A stretch of DNA of 64,000 nucleotides from Caballeronia humi (lineage in GTDB: Bacteria; Pseudomonadota; Gammaproteobacteria; Burkholderiales; Burkholderiaceae), in assembly GCF_001544475.1 (NCBI RefSeq), contig NZ_FCNW02000002.1, positions 186,001-250,000 on the forward strand, in the 5' to 3' direction. The first letter of the stretch is position 1. Each line of letters begins with the position of its first letter. Below, one piece after another: positions 16,131-23,953 of the stretch. Under the pieces are notes generated by a model. That model made no database searches and was not told the origin of the DNA. It worked only from the letters and a program-made list of their open reading frames with translations. Both the position numbers and the translations under genes were made by a program.

Positions 16131-16452
16131 TCTTTTCCCCTGATCGTCGCTGGAAACGCTGGTTGCGCTGTGTGTTATCGCCCGCTTGCAGACGATGGAT
16201 TGCTGATTAGCGGCAACTTTCTGCGAAACTGAAGGTGTTTCGCCTCGCGTGCGGGTTTGCGCGAGCCTGACGGGCGGGGGCGCACATCGGCGCGTGTCTC
16301 TGAACTATACTTTTTGAATGGTCGGGGTAATTGGGGCGTAATTGCCCTTTGAGGCGCTCCCGGCCACGCCGCGACGCAAGGGCGGCGATCCCGAAGAAGA
16401 AAGAAGGCGTGCATCGGCCGATGCACGCCGTGCGGTCAAACGGAGGCGCTCG
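16131..16452. other. Divergent control region of cheV and the CBS gene
   Basis: About 320 bases. A TATACT hexamer at 16306-16311 is a plausible -10 box for the plus strand, though no matching -35 was found. A perfect 24-bp palindrome at 16406-16429 lies just before the CBS gene. The ribosome site GGAGG is at 16442-16446. No gene was seen. Confidence 0.5.
16406..16429. promoter_or_regulatory. Perfect 24-bp palindrome upstream of the CBS gene
   Basis: The 12-base arm ggcgtgcatcgg is followed directly by its exact reverse complement, with no spacer. It ends 23 bases before the CBS gene start. It could be an operator for a dimeric regulator. With no loop it is a poor RNA hairpin, and there is no T-run, so it is not a terminator. 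Confidence 0.55.
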
Positions 16453-16893
16453 ATGGCAACTGTCGCACAGGTTCTGAATTCGAAGCCCGATCAAACGGTG
16501 TTTACGATCGCGGCGACCGCGTCCGTATTCGACGCCATCAAGATGATGGCGGACAAGCACATCGGCGCGGTCGTGGTGACGGAAGGGGAGGAAATCGTCG
16601 GCATCATGACGGAGCGCGACTACGCGCGAAAGGTCGTGCTGATGGACCGCGCGTCGAAGCAGACGCCGGTGCGCGACATCATGACCGCGCAGGTGCGCTA
16701 CGTGCGCCTCGACCAGACCACCGACGACTGCATGGCCCTCATGACCGACAAACGCATGCGGCACTTGCCCGTGATCGACGGCGGGAAACTCGTCGGGATG
16801 ATTTCAATCGGGGATCTGGTGAAGAACATCATTTCCGAGCAGCAGTTCACTATTCAGCAGCTTGAGTTTTATATTCGCGGCGAGCATACGTGA
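16453..16893 (+). CDS. CBS-pair protein
   Basis: A 146-residue stand-alone pair of CBS domains. Domain 1 runs about 10-65 (VFDAIKMMADKHIGAVVV, GIMTERDYARKVVL) and domain 2 about 75-130 (CMALMTDKRMRHLPVID, LVGMISIGDLVKNII). CBS pairs bind adenine nucleotides such as AMP, ATP, SAM or NAD and act as energy or redox sensors; single-pair proteins usually dimerise. The ligand cannot be read from the sequence. GGAGG precedes the ATG by seven bases. A perfect palindrome lies upstream and a strong terminator downstream, so it is monocistronic. Confidence 0.88.
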   Translation: MATVAQVLNSKPDQTVFTIAATASVFDAIKMMADKHIGAVVVTEGEEIVGIMTERDYARKVVLMDRASKQTPVRDIMTAQVRYVRLDQTTDDCMALMTDKRMRHLPVIDGGKLVGMISIGDLVKNIISEQQFTIQQLEFYIRGEHT

Positions 16894-17306
16894 GCCGTTC
16901 GATGTGCCGTGGTTCGGAGAATCGCGGCGTAGTCGGCGAGTAGCTTGCCGGTGCGCACGAGGGTGCGAGAAAACCGCCGACTTGCACCGGCGGTTTTTTT
17001 GTATCGTCATGCTCTGCAAATGCCTCGTTCGTGCCCAAGCCCGGATTCCTGCGCCTGCTTCGCGAGCGCGGTCATCGCCTCTGCGCTCGTGCGTTCGCGT
17101 TAGGTGCTTTTAGCGCATCGCATCGGCGAAACGCACACGGCGATGCGTGCCGGTGTGAAACGGCCGCGCTTTCTTTTTGCCTGCAAGCGAATCCGGAACC
17201 AAGCTCGTTGTAATGAACTCGTATACTTGCCGCGCCGCCTGATGCAAGCGCGCCGCTCCGCCTTCCGAACGAGCGCCATCGCCCGCCCCCAAGGAGCGCC
17301 TGCCCC
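16894..17306. other. Intergenic region after the CBS gene
   Basis: About 410 bases. It holds the CBS terminator (16970-17000). The remaining ~300 bases are GC-rich with one TATACT hexamer at 17222-17227 that could be a -10 for the downstream operon; no good -35 precedes it. The ribosome site AAGGAG lies just before 17307. No gene was recognised. Confidence 0.45.
16970..17000 (+). terminator. Rho-independent terminator of the CBS gene
   Basis: Stem accgccg/cggcggt (16973-16979 with 16988-16994), extended by A-T pairs, with an 8-base loop and seven T at 16994-17000. Confidence 0.9.
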
Positions 17307-18290
17307 ATGACCCCGACCGCCGAGCGCGCCGTTTCCGCGCTCACCATCCCGCCCGACGCCCCGTTCTTCATCGTCATGAACGCCGGTTCCGGCCGCAAGC
17401 AAGGCGACCTCACACGCGAAATCCTGGATCGCGAGCTCGGCGGCGCGGGTCGTCGCTACGAATTGCGTCTCGTCGACGATCCCGCGGAACTCGCCGCCAC
17501 CGCTCGAATGGCCGTAGAAGACGCGATCCAGCAAAACGGCGTGGTCGTCGGCGCGGGTGGCGACGGCACGCTCTGCGCCGTCGCGCAGGCGACTCTCGGC
17601 AGCGGCTGCCCGTTCGCCGTCCTTCCGCGCGGCACGTTCAACTACTTCAGCCGCGACCACGGCATCCCCGCCGGGCTAGACGAATCGACGCGGCTCCTCC
17701 TCACCGCGCGCGCTTATCCGGTGCAGGTCGGCGTGGTGAACGGGCGCATGTTCCTCGTCAACGCGAGCCTCGGGCTCTATCCAAAACTCCTCGAAGACCG
17801 CGAAATCTACAAACAGCAGTTCGGCCGCAGCCGCCTGATCGCGCTTTTCTCTGCGGCCGCGACGATGCTGCGTGCCCATCGCCATCTGCGTCTGCACATC
17901 GAGCACGAAGGACAGATGCGCGAAATCCGCACCTCGACGCTCTTTGTCGGCAACAACCGGCTGCAGCTCGAACAGATCGGCATGAGGGAAGCGCCTTTGC
18001 TGGAACAGGGCTTGCTTGCAGCCATCGCGCCGCGCGCGGTCGGCCGGATCGCGCAGATTTTTCTGTCGCTGCGCGGCGCCGCCGGACGCCTGAGCGACGC
18101 GGACAACGTGATCAGCTTCGCGTTTCGCAGCATCACGGTGACGCATCCGTCCAAACGGCGCCGCCGCGTGAAAATCGCAACCGATGGCGAAGTGACGCAT
18201 CTCGACATGCCGCTCGAATTCCACGTCGCGCCCGAACCGCTCTTTTTGCTGAAACCGGAGCCCGAAATCGCCCTCGCCAATCGCTCATGA
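17307..18290 (+). CDS. Diacylglycerol kinase-like lipid kinase
   Basis: A 327-residue protein of the DAGK/YegS/LCB5 family. The nucleotide-binding signature GGDGT is at residues 84-88 (VVGAGGDGTLCAVAQ), after NAGSGR near 25. The middle FAVLPRGTFNYFSRD matches the LPxGTxNxF motif of the family. The C-terminal beta-rich half is normal. Known members phosphorylate diacylglycerol, sphingoid bases or related lipids at the membrane. AAGGAG precedes the ATG. The stop overlaps the next start by 4 bases (ATGA), and a third overlapping gene encodes a PAP2 phosphatase, giving a kinase/phosphatase lipid unit. The exact lipid substrate is unknown. Confidence 0.88.
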   Translation: MTPTAERAVSALTIPPDAPFFIVMNAGSGRKQGDLTREILDRELGGAGRRYELRLVDDPAELAATARMAVEDAIQQNGVVVGAGGDGTLCAVAQATLGSGCPFAVLPRGTFNYFSRDHGIPAGLDESTRLLLTARAYPVQVGVVNGRMFLVNASLGLYPKLLEDREIYKQQFGRSRLIALFSAAATMLRAHRHLRLHIEHEGQMREIRTSTLFVGNNRLQLEQIGMREAPLLEQGLLAAIAPRAVGRIAQIFLSLRGAAGRLSDADNVISFAFRSITVTHPSKRRRRVKIATDGEVTHLDMPLEFHVAPEPLFLLKPEPEIALANRS

Positions 18291-19123
18291 CGCTGCTGCT
18301 GCAGATTTCCGATCCGCATTTCGGCACCGAACGGCCGCGCGTCGTCGATGCGCTGCTCTCCCTCAAGGAGACGATGCAGCCCGATCTCATCGTCATGTCC
18401 GGCGATCTGACGCAGCGCGCGCGCCGCGCGCAGTTCCAGGCAGCGCGCGCTTTCGTCGACAGGCTCGGCGCCACGCCGACGCTGATCGTCCCCGGCAATC
18501 ACGACATTCCGCTCTTCAACGTGTTCGCGCGCGTGTTTCACCCGTACGCGAACCATCAGCGCGTGTTCGGGCGGGACCTTGAACCGGTGTACGAATCGCC
18601 GGAACTGCTCGTGATCGCGCTCAACACGACGCGCCCGTATCGCCACAAGGACGGCGAGGTGTCGATGCAGCAAATCAGACGCGTCGCCGAGCGGCTCGAG
18701 CGCGCGACGCCCGCGCAGTTGCGCGTCGTGATCACGCACCAGCCGGTGGCCGTCACACGCGCGCAGGACGAAGCGAACCTGCTGCACGGCCGCGAGCGTG
18801 CAGTGCCGCGCTGGGCGCGCGCGGGCGCCGACTTGATCGCGGGTGGCCACATCCACTTGCCGTACGTGCTGCCGCTGCACGACACGTTCGCGAACCTGCC
18901 GCGACGGATGTGGGCGGTGCAGGCGGGGACGGCGGTGTCGACGCGGGTGCGCGGGGAGATCAACAATTCGGTGAACCTGATCCGCTACGAACACGCGGCG
19001 CCGGGGTCGCGACGGGCGGTGGTCGAGCGCTGGGATTTCGCGGAAGCGAGCGGGGCCTTTGCGCTCGTGACGCAGCACGATCTCGCCTTCGATGAAGCAC
19101 GTCAGGCGTGTGAAACCTCATGA
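18287..19123 (+). CDS. Metallophosphoesterase (calcineurin-like)
   Basis: A 278-residue cytoplasmic phosphoesterase with all five metal-binding motifs: Asp9-x-His11 (ISDPHF), Asp40 in SGDLTQ, GNHD at 70-73, His in VVITHQP and GGHIH near residue 187. It resembles the cpdA/class III cyclic-nucleotide phosphodiesterase group, but members also act on phospholipids such as UDP-diacylglucosamine. Its position between a lipid kinase and a PAP2 phosphatase favours a lipid or phosphodiester substrate. It overlaps both neighbours by 4 bases, so the three proteins should be made together. Confidence 0.88.
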   Translation: MTLLLQISDPHFGTERPRVVDALLSLKETMQPDLIVMSGDLTQRARRAQFQAARAFVDRLGATPTLIVPGNHDIPLFNVFARVFHPYANHQRVFGRDLEPVYESPELLVIALNTTRPYRHKDGEVSMQQIRRVAERLERATPAQLRVVITHQPVAVTRAQDEANLLHGRERAVPRWARAGADLIAGGHIHLPYVLPLHDTFANLPRRMWAVQAGTAVSTRVRGEINNSVNLIRYEHAAPGSRRAVVERWDFAEASGAFALVTQHDLAFDEARQACETS

Positions 19124-19950
19124 AGCCATTGAGTCCCGATGCCATCGCGCGCTTCGCCGGGGAACATGCGCTCGCCGGCTTCGGCGTGTTGCTGCTGGTG
19201 CTCGTAATCGCGGTGCCGCTCGCGTGGTGGCTCGTCCTTCGGTTCGGCGTGCCGCGCGAAGAGAGCCGCCTGCCGCCGAAGACACTGCTTTCCATCCACC
19301 TCGCGGTGAGTTTCGCAATCATCGCGGGCGCAGCGGCACTTTTCGCCGCGATCGCCGACGAACTCGGAGCCGAGGAAGAACTCGGCCGCCTCGACCAGAC
19401 TTTCGCCGATGCGATCGCCGCGTCCGTACCGCCCGCTGTGATCCGTGCGTTCGCATGGATTACCCATCTCGGCGATCCGTGGCTGCTGACGGTGTGGTGC
19501 ATCGGCGGCGCGGTGGCACTCTTATTAGCGCGGCGGCGGCTGCTCGCGTTCGGCTTCGTGCTCGCGATCGCGGGCAATGGCGTGCTCAACACGACGCTCA
19601 AGCACATTTTCGAGCGCGTGCGGCCGGTGCACGATCAGGCCGTCGCTACTGCCGCTGGCTGGAGCTTTCCGAGCGGGCACACGTCGGGTTCGCTCGTGAC
19701 TTACGGGATGATCGCGTACGTCCTCGTGCGAACGATGCCCGCGCGGTGGCACAAACCGGTCGTGGTCGCGGCGACAGTCGTCGCGTTCACGACCGCTTGC
19801 AGCCGCGTGTTCCTGCGCGTGCATTTCGCGAGCGACGTGCTGGCGGGGTTCGCGTCGGGGACGGCGTGGCTGGTCGCGTGCATTTTGAGCATCGAATTGA
19901 CGCGGATGGCGTGGCATCGCCGCCGCGCCCGGCGTGCTAGCGCGGCCTGA
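19120..19950 (+). CDS. PAP2-family membrane lipid phosphatase
   Basis: A 276-residue membrane protein with about six helices. It shows the three PAP2 motifs: K-x6-RP in KHIFERVRP, PSGH in SFPSGHTSGS, and S-R-x5-H-x3-D in CSRVFLRVHFASD. The conserved His/Arg residues form a covalent phospho-His intermediate. An extra N-terminal ~110 residues with two hydrophobic segments (11-35 and 50-75) precede the core. It is last in the three-gene unit, overlapping the metallophosphoesterase by 4 bases. Its 3' end also overlaps the convergent PPC gene by 14 bases. Likely substrates are phosphatidate, lipid-A or undecaprenyl phosphates. Confidence 0.88.
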   Translation: MKPLSPDAIARFAGEHALAGFGVLLLVLVIAVPLAWWLVLRFGVPREESRLPPKTLLSIHLAVSFAIIAGAAALFAAIADELGAEEELGRLDQTFADAIAASVPPAVIRAFAWITHLGDPWLLTVWCIGGAVALLLARRRLLAFGFVLAIAGNGVLNTTLKHIFERVRPVHDQAVATAAGWSFPSGHTSGSLVTYGMIAYVLVRTMPARWHKPVVVAATVVAFTTACSRVFLRVHFASDVLAGFASGTAWLVACILSIELTRMAWHRRRARRASAA

Positions 19951-20332
19951 CGACGAGTTCCGGAAAGCCCGTTTGCGCATCGTTCTCGCGCGAAAATGTG
20001 TGCTCCTCAAGCAGCGCGACGAGGATTTCGGCAGTCGTGCGCACGATGCAGCCCGCCGCGACGTGGCCGCCGAACACCCGTCCGTCGCGATCGGAAATGG
20101 ACATATGCAGATGCGCGCCATCGACGGAAAGCGAGCCGGCGAGCGTCAGGATTTCGAAGTCGCCGGTAAGCTGCGCGGGATCGTCGATGCCCGCGTAGCG
20201 CAGCCGCGCGGCGCTCAGGCTGCCGATGCCCTGCAGCACGAACGCGGCGGACAGCGCGCGCGAACGGGCGATGGCTTCGAGCGACGCGCGTAAATCGTCA
20301 CCGGGGACGAGGCGCAACGGAAGGGTCTGCAT
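19937..20332 (-). CDS. PPC-domain (DUF296) protein
   Basis: A 131-residue stand-alone PPC domain, the trimeric fold found alone in bacteria and joined to AT-hooks in plants. Family marks are LRASLEAIARSRALSAAFV, GIGSLSAARLRY, HLHMSISDRDGRVFGGH and the C-terminal VRTTAEILVALLEE. The GGH segment with conserved His may bind a metal. There is no DNA-binding motif, so the common label DNA-binding protein is not supported here. ATG at 20332 is used; a frame extension to 20401 adds unrelated sequence. It is convergent with and overlaps the PAP2 gene. Confidence 0.85.
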   Translation of the reverse strand: MQTLPLRLVPGDDLRASLEAIARSRALSAAFVLQGIGSLSAARLRYAGIDDPAQLTGDFEILTLAGSLSVDGAHLHMSISDRDGRVFGGHVAAGCIVRTTAEILVALLEEHTFSRENDAQTGFPELVVRPR

Positions 20333-20450
20333 GAGCGTGGTCCTGGCCAAAACGCCTAGCCTACACGCCGCCCGGACGCCGATGGCATCATGTGCGCGCA
20401 CGCGGCCGGCACCATCCCGAAAATAGTCGAACCTGCCTCAAGGAGTCACC

Positions 20451-20840
20451 ATGAGTTTCGAACTGACGGTTCTCGCCTGGACGCTGGTTCTCGCGCTCGT
20501 GCAGGTGATGCTGCCCGCCGTGCTGCGCAATGGCGAGACGGGCATCGGCTACAACGCCGGTCCGCGCGACGCGCCCGCGCCGCCGCCGCGCAAGCTGACT
20601 GGCCGCCTCATGCGCGCACAGAGCAATCTTTTCGAGACGCTGCCGGTATTCGCCGCCGCGATCCTGATCGCGCACGTCGCGGGGCGCGAGGGTGTGATGA
20701 CGCACTGGGGCGCGCTCATCTACATTATCGCGCGCGTGATCTACTTGCCGCTGTACGCGGCGGGCATCCCGTTTCTGCGCTCGCTCGTGTGGGCGGTGTC
20801 GTTCATCGGCATCATCCTCGTGCTGATTCCCATCATCTGA
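20451..20840 (+). CDS. MAPEG-family membrane protein
   Basis: A 129-residue protein with four predicted membrane helices. It has the bacterial MAPEG pattern: ALVQVMLPAVLRNG in the first loop, RLMRAQSNLFETLPVFAAAIL at helix 2 (the R-x-x-x-N-x-x-E core) and IIARVIYLPLYAAG in helix 3. Eukaryotic relatives are glutathione-dependent membrane enzymes; bacterial ones have largely unknown substrates. AAGGAG lies upstream. A carboxylesterase gene follows 24 bases later with no terminator, so the two are probably co-transcribed. Confidence 0.88.
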   Translation: MSFELTVLAWTLVLALVQVMLPAVLRNGETGIGYNAGPRDAPAPPPRKLTGRLMRAQSNLFETLPVFAAAILIAHVAGREGVMTHWGALIYIIARVIYLPLYAAGIPFLRSLVWAVSFIGIILVLIPII

Positions 20841-20864
20841 CTGTAATAAAACGGAGCCGCAGAC

Positions 20865-21536
20865 ATGACCGACCAACCGTCGACGATCGAAATCGAGACC
20901 GCGCCTGATCCCGAATTCGCCGTGATCCTGATGCACGGCCTGGGCGCCGATGCCAACGACTTCGTGCCGCTCGTGCCCGAATTGCGTCTGCAGGACGCAC
21001 CCGCCGTGCGTTTCGTGTTTCCGAACGCGCCGGAGATCGCCGTCACCGCGAACAACGGCTATGTGATGCGCGCGTGGTACGACATCCTGTCGTTCCAGGG
21101 GATCAACCGGCGCGTCGACGAGGCGGGCATCGAGGCGTCGTGCGGCGTTGTGCGTGATTTGATTGCGCAGCAGAACGCGCGCGGCATCCCGACGGAGAAG
21201 ATTTTCCTCGCGGGCTTCTCGCAAGGCGGCGCGATGACGTATTCGGCCGGCCTCACGCATCCCGAAAAACTGGCGGGGCTGATCGTGCTGTCGGGCTACG
21301 TGCCGTCGACGAGCGTGATCGACGCGGCGTTCAGCGAGGCCAACCGCGACACGCCGATCTTCGCCGCCCACGGCACCGCCGACGACGTCCTCCCTTTACG
21401 TTTAGGCGAGGAAGCACGCGATTTCGCGCTGGCGCACCGCTGCCCGGTCGAATGGCACACGTATCCGATGCCGCATTCGGTGTGCATCGAGGAAATCGAG
21501 GCGTTGCGCGACTGGCTGGCCAGACAACTGGCCTAA
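20865..21536 (+). CDS. Carboxylesterase / phospholipase alpha/beta hydrolase
   Basis: A 223-residue hydrolase of the carboxylesterase II / acyl-protein-thioesterase-like group. The catalytic triad is visible as Ser119 (AGFSQGGAM), Asp173 (HGTADDVLP) and His204 (PMPHSV). The oxyanion strand is LMHGLGADANDF near residue 23. It is cytoplasmic with no signal peptide and acts on short-chain esters or lysophospholipids in known members. Likely in one transcript with the MAPEG gene. Its stop overlaps the convergent nucleoside hydrolase stop by 4 bases. Confidence 0.9.
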   Translation: MTDQPSTIEIETAPDPEFAVILMHGLGADANDFVPLVPELRLQDAPAVRFVFPNAPEIAVTANNGYVMRAWYDILSFQGINRRVDEAGIEASCGVVRDLIAQQNARGIPTEKIFLAGFSQGGAMTYSAGLTHPEKLAGLIVLSGYVPSTSVIDAAFSEANRDTPIFAAHGTADDVLPLRLGEEARDFALAHRCPVEWHTYPMPHSVCIEEIEALRDWLARQLA

Positions 21537-22501
21537 GCGTTTTGGTCGCAAAGCATGCGATCGAAGAGATCGAGCACGCCCGGCGCATCGACGCCGACGC
21601 AGACTTCACACGACGGCCGGCCCTCCCAGTCCGGCGCGTCTACCTGCATCCCGAACGGCTTCTGAATCGTCAGACCGTTCGCGATGCCCTCCGTCACCAC
21701 GCGCACCGGCCCGCCGCGCGTTTCATATAGATGCGGCGCGACGAGGTACGCGGCGGCCGAATAATCGTGCGCGAAGATTCCCGTGGCCTGGTCGCTTTCC
21801 GAGTGAAAACGTTCGTAGTGTCGCGAAATGTCCCAGACGAAGCGCCCCGCGTCGCCGCCCCGGTCGCGGATCGAGGCGAGATAGGCCGTCGTCATCACGG
21901 TTTCGTGCGTCACGTCCAGCCCGACGATCGACACCTTCCACGGCGCCGCGAACACGAGGTCGGCGGCGTGCGGATCGCAGTGGATATTGGCCTCGGCGGC
22001 CGGCGTGACGTTGCCGAGCACGCCGCCGATGCCGAACGCGCCGCCCATGATCACCACTTCCTTGACCCGTTCTGCGATGCCGGGATCGTCGGCGAGCGCG
22101 AGCGCCAGGTTCGTAAGTGGCCCGACGGCGAGCAGCGTGATCTCGCCCGGACGCGCGCGCACCGTCTCGGCGATGAACTGATGCGCCGGCCGCGAATCGA
22201 GCGGAGCGTGATCGACTTCGGGCAATCCGATATTGCCGAGGCCGTCGTCGCCGTGAATCCAGCCGAGCGGTTCGGGCGCCATGCACTGCAACGGCGCGGC
22301 CGCCCCGCGCGCAACCGGCACGCCCGGCGCAAAACGCTGCGCGAGATATAGGGCGTTGCGCGTCGTCGTCGCGATCGACGCGTTGCCGAACACGCTCGTG
22401 ATCCCCGCCAGCTCGATTTCCGGATGCAACGCCTGGAACACAAGGGCGATGGCGTCGTCGATGCCGGGGTCGGTGTCGTAGATGACGGTGTGGAGGGTCA
22501 T
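21533..22501 (-). CDS. Inosine-uridine-type nucleoside hydrolase
   Basis: A 322-residue N-ribosyl hydrolase. The Ca-binding Asp cluster is at residues 9-16 (DTDPGIDDA), with further family marks LLAVGPLTNLALAL, IMGGAFG and GLDVTHETVM (catalytic His region). It cleaves nucleosides to base and ribose for salvage. The ATG at 22501 puts the Asp cluster in its standard place; the frame extends upstream to 22798 but overlaps the divergent lipoprotein gene. No signal peptide is visible, so it is cytoplasmic. Confidence 0.9.
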   Translation of the reverse strand: MTLHTVIYDTDPGIDDAIALVFQALHPEIELAGITSVFGNASIATTTRNALYLAQRFAPGVPVARGAAAPLQCMAPEPLGWIHGDDGLGNIGLPEVDHAPLDSRPAHQFIAETVRARPGEITLLAVGPLTNLALALADDPGIAERVKEVVIMGGAFGIGGVLGNVTPAAEANIHCDPHAADLVFAAPWKVSIVGLDVTHETVMTTAYLASIRDRGGDAGRFVWDISRHYERFHSESDQATGIFAHDYSAAAYLVAPHLYETRGGPVRVVTEGIANGLTIQKPFGMQVDAPDWEGRPSCEVCVGVDAPGVLDLFDRMLCDQNA

Positions 22502-22598
22502 GGAAGCGATCGGAACCGTCTGGTGAAAGCGCCGCGTAAATATGAGATTCGTCTGAGATGTTAAGGTAGCGGTCGGATTATTTGAGACGGAATCGCAG

Positions 22599-23132
22599 GT
22601 GATTTTCCTAAGACGTTTGAAAGTTTTCGGCGCGGCGTTAGCCGCGTCGATGCTCCTTCTGGGCGCGTGCGCGCCGCTTCCCCAATCCACCGATGCCAAT
22701 GCCAGCCTGCCGCCCGTGCCGAATTCGGCGTCGGGAACGGCCGCGACGCTCGTCGGCCCGCCGGTGCCGGCCGGGCCGCCGGGTGAACAGCGCATCATGG
22801 TCGGCGGGTCGAGTGGCCATCACGTGACCCTCAAGCTCGTGCCGCCGTCGCAAGTATGCGACAACGACGCTTTCGCCGACGGCGTTCGCTACGGCTATGC
22901 GTTGACGTGGAACCGCCTCGTGCTGGAACAGGCGCGCGACGCGGGCGCCAAAGCACCGCCGAAACGCAAGTTCGACGCCGCCAGCGTCCAGTCGCGCGAG
23001 GATCAATACAAGATCCAGTGGAACGGCAACGAGCGCGTCAACGCGTGCGCGTCGGACGGCTATCTGATCGGACGGATCGTCGGCACGCATCGCGCGGGCA
23101 TCGATCTGAACGGCGGCGCCAAGGCTTCCTGA
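22599..23132 (+). CDS. Hypothetical lipoprotein, 177 aa
   Basis: A predicted lipoprotein: the basic start FLRRLK and a hydrophobic segment lead to the lipobox LGAC with Cys24. A Pro/Ser/Ala-rich linker (25-65) then precedes a folded part (~65-170) containing three further Cys, one near SQVCDND and one in NACASDGY, which may pair. No family was recognised. The start codon is GTG at 22599 or a TTG at 22617 (which would place Cys at 18). The adjacent convergent gene at 23142 also encodes a small lipoprotein. Confidence 0.65.
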   Translation: MIFLRRLKVFGAALAASMLLLGACAPLPQSTDANASLPPVPNSASGTAATLVGPPVPAGPPGEQRIMVGGSSGHHVTLKLVPPSQVCDNDAFADGVRYGYALTWNRLVLEQARDAGAKAPPKRKFDAASVQSREDQYKIQWNGNERVNACASDGYLIGRIVGTHRAGIDLNGGAKAS

Positions 23133-23141
23133 AGCGCTGAC

Positions 23142-23504
23142 TCAGTCGCAGGCGTGCGCCGCCGAGACGTAGCGGGCGGCCGCGATATCTCCATAGATCG
23201 TGTAGCCAGTGTTGCGCGCCGCCGGCGACGGCTGGGCGTACAGCAGCACGTCATCGCCGCTGCCGCTCGCGCTGCGCACGGCGAGGACCTGACCGTCCGC
23301 GTCGGGCGTGTACTGGCGCAGACGTCCGGCCTGCGGCGCCCATTTCGCTTTCACGCACTCGATGAACGGATAAATTTCGAGATGCGACGTACCCGAGCCG
23401 ACCGGCACGTTTTTCATGAGATTGCTGTCGTCCATCGCTGCGGCGCAGCCGGTCAGGACGAGCGCGCAGGTCGCGGCGGACGAGGCGAGGGCGGGAAATT
23501 TCAT
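23142..23504 (-). CDS. Hypothetical lipoprotein, 120 aa
   Basis: A small predicted lipoprotein with signal peptide and lipobox LTGC (Cys20). The mature part is about 100 residues with two more Cys (FIECVKAKW and the C-terminal HACD), probably a disulfide. The segments GSGTSHLEIYPFIEC and RYVSAAHACD flank the folded region. No family was recognised. It converges on the lipoprotein gene at 22599-23132 with 9 bases between stops. Confidence 0.62.
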   Translation of the reverse strand: MKFPALASSAATCALVLTGCAAAMDDSNLMKNVPVGSGTSHLEIYPFIECVKAKWAPQAGRLRQYTPDADGQVLAVRSASGSGDDVLLYAQPSPAARNTGYTIYGDIAAARYVSAAHACD

Positions 23505-23953
23505 GCGTTTCGATGCCTTATCGTGATGTCGCCGCAGTTGGCGGCTTGTTTTCGCGGGCGGCGACGCGAAAAAATCGCCGTTCCCGATGCTAACCGCTCG
23601 TCTGACGAACCGTAAAGCCAGCGGCCGATGCGTTCTGAAACCTACTCAACTCGGCCAGACCCCCAAAATTCAGCAAACACTTACGATCGATCGGTAACTT
23701 TCAGAATTATTCGAGTGACTTTCTTCTCAATTACTTAAGTCACGTCAACCCGCGCCGTTATACAGGCGTTCCTACTTAATAAGATAAGACGCCGTCCGCA
23801 AGAGCCGGCCCCATATGCCGCCGATGCATTATTTCGCCTCCGAGACAACGGCGGAAAACCCGCAGAAGCTCCACGGAAAATGCTTATGCCGCCAAAGCGG
23901 CGCCCGAGCAATCGGGCCCCGCCGCGACGGTTCTTGTCACCTTGGTTGAACGC
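23505..23953. other. Long leader/promoter region upstream of mprF
   Basis: About 450 bases between the divergent lipoprotein gene and mprF. From 23640 to 23790 it is notably AT-rich. An inverted repeat gtgactt-N15-aagtcac lies at 23715-23743, and the palindrome acttaagt falls inside it (23733-23740). A second small palindrome cttaataag is near 23777. These look like regulator sites for mprF-acvB, whose homologues are acid- or peptide-induced. No gene was recognised. Confidence 0.5.
23715..23743. promoter_or_regulatory. Inverted repeat in the mprF leader
   Basis: Perfect 7-base arms gtgactt and aagtcac separated by 15 bases, in the AT-rich part of the region about 210 bases before mprF. The spacing suits a dimeric regulator binding two successive major grooves. 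The regulator is unknown. Confidence 0.4.
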
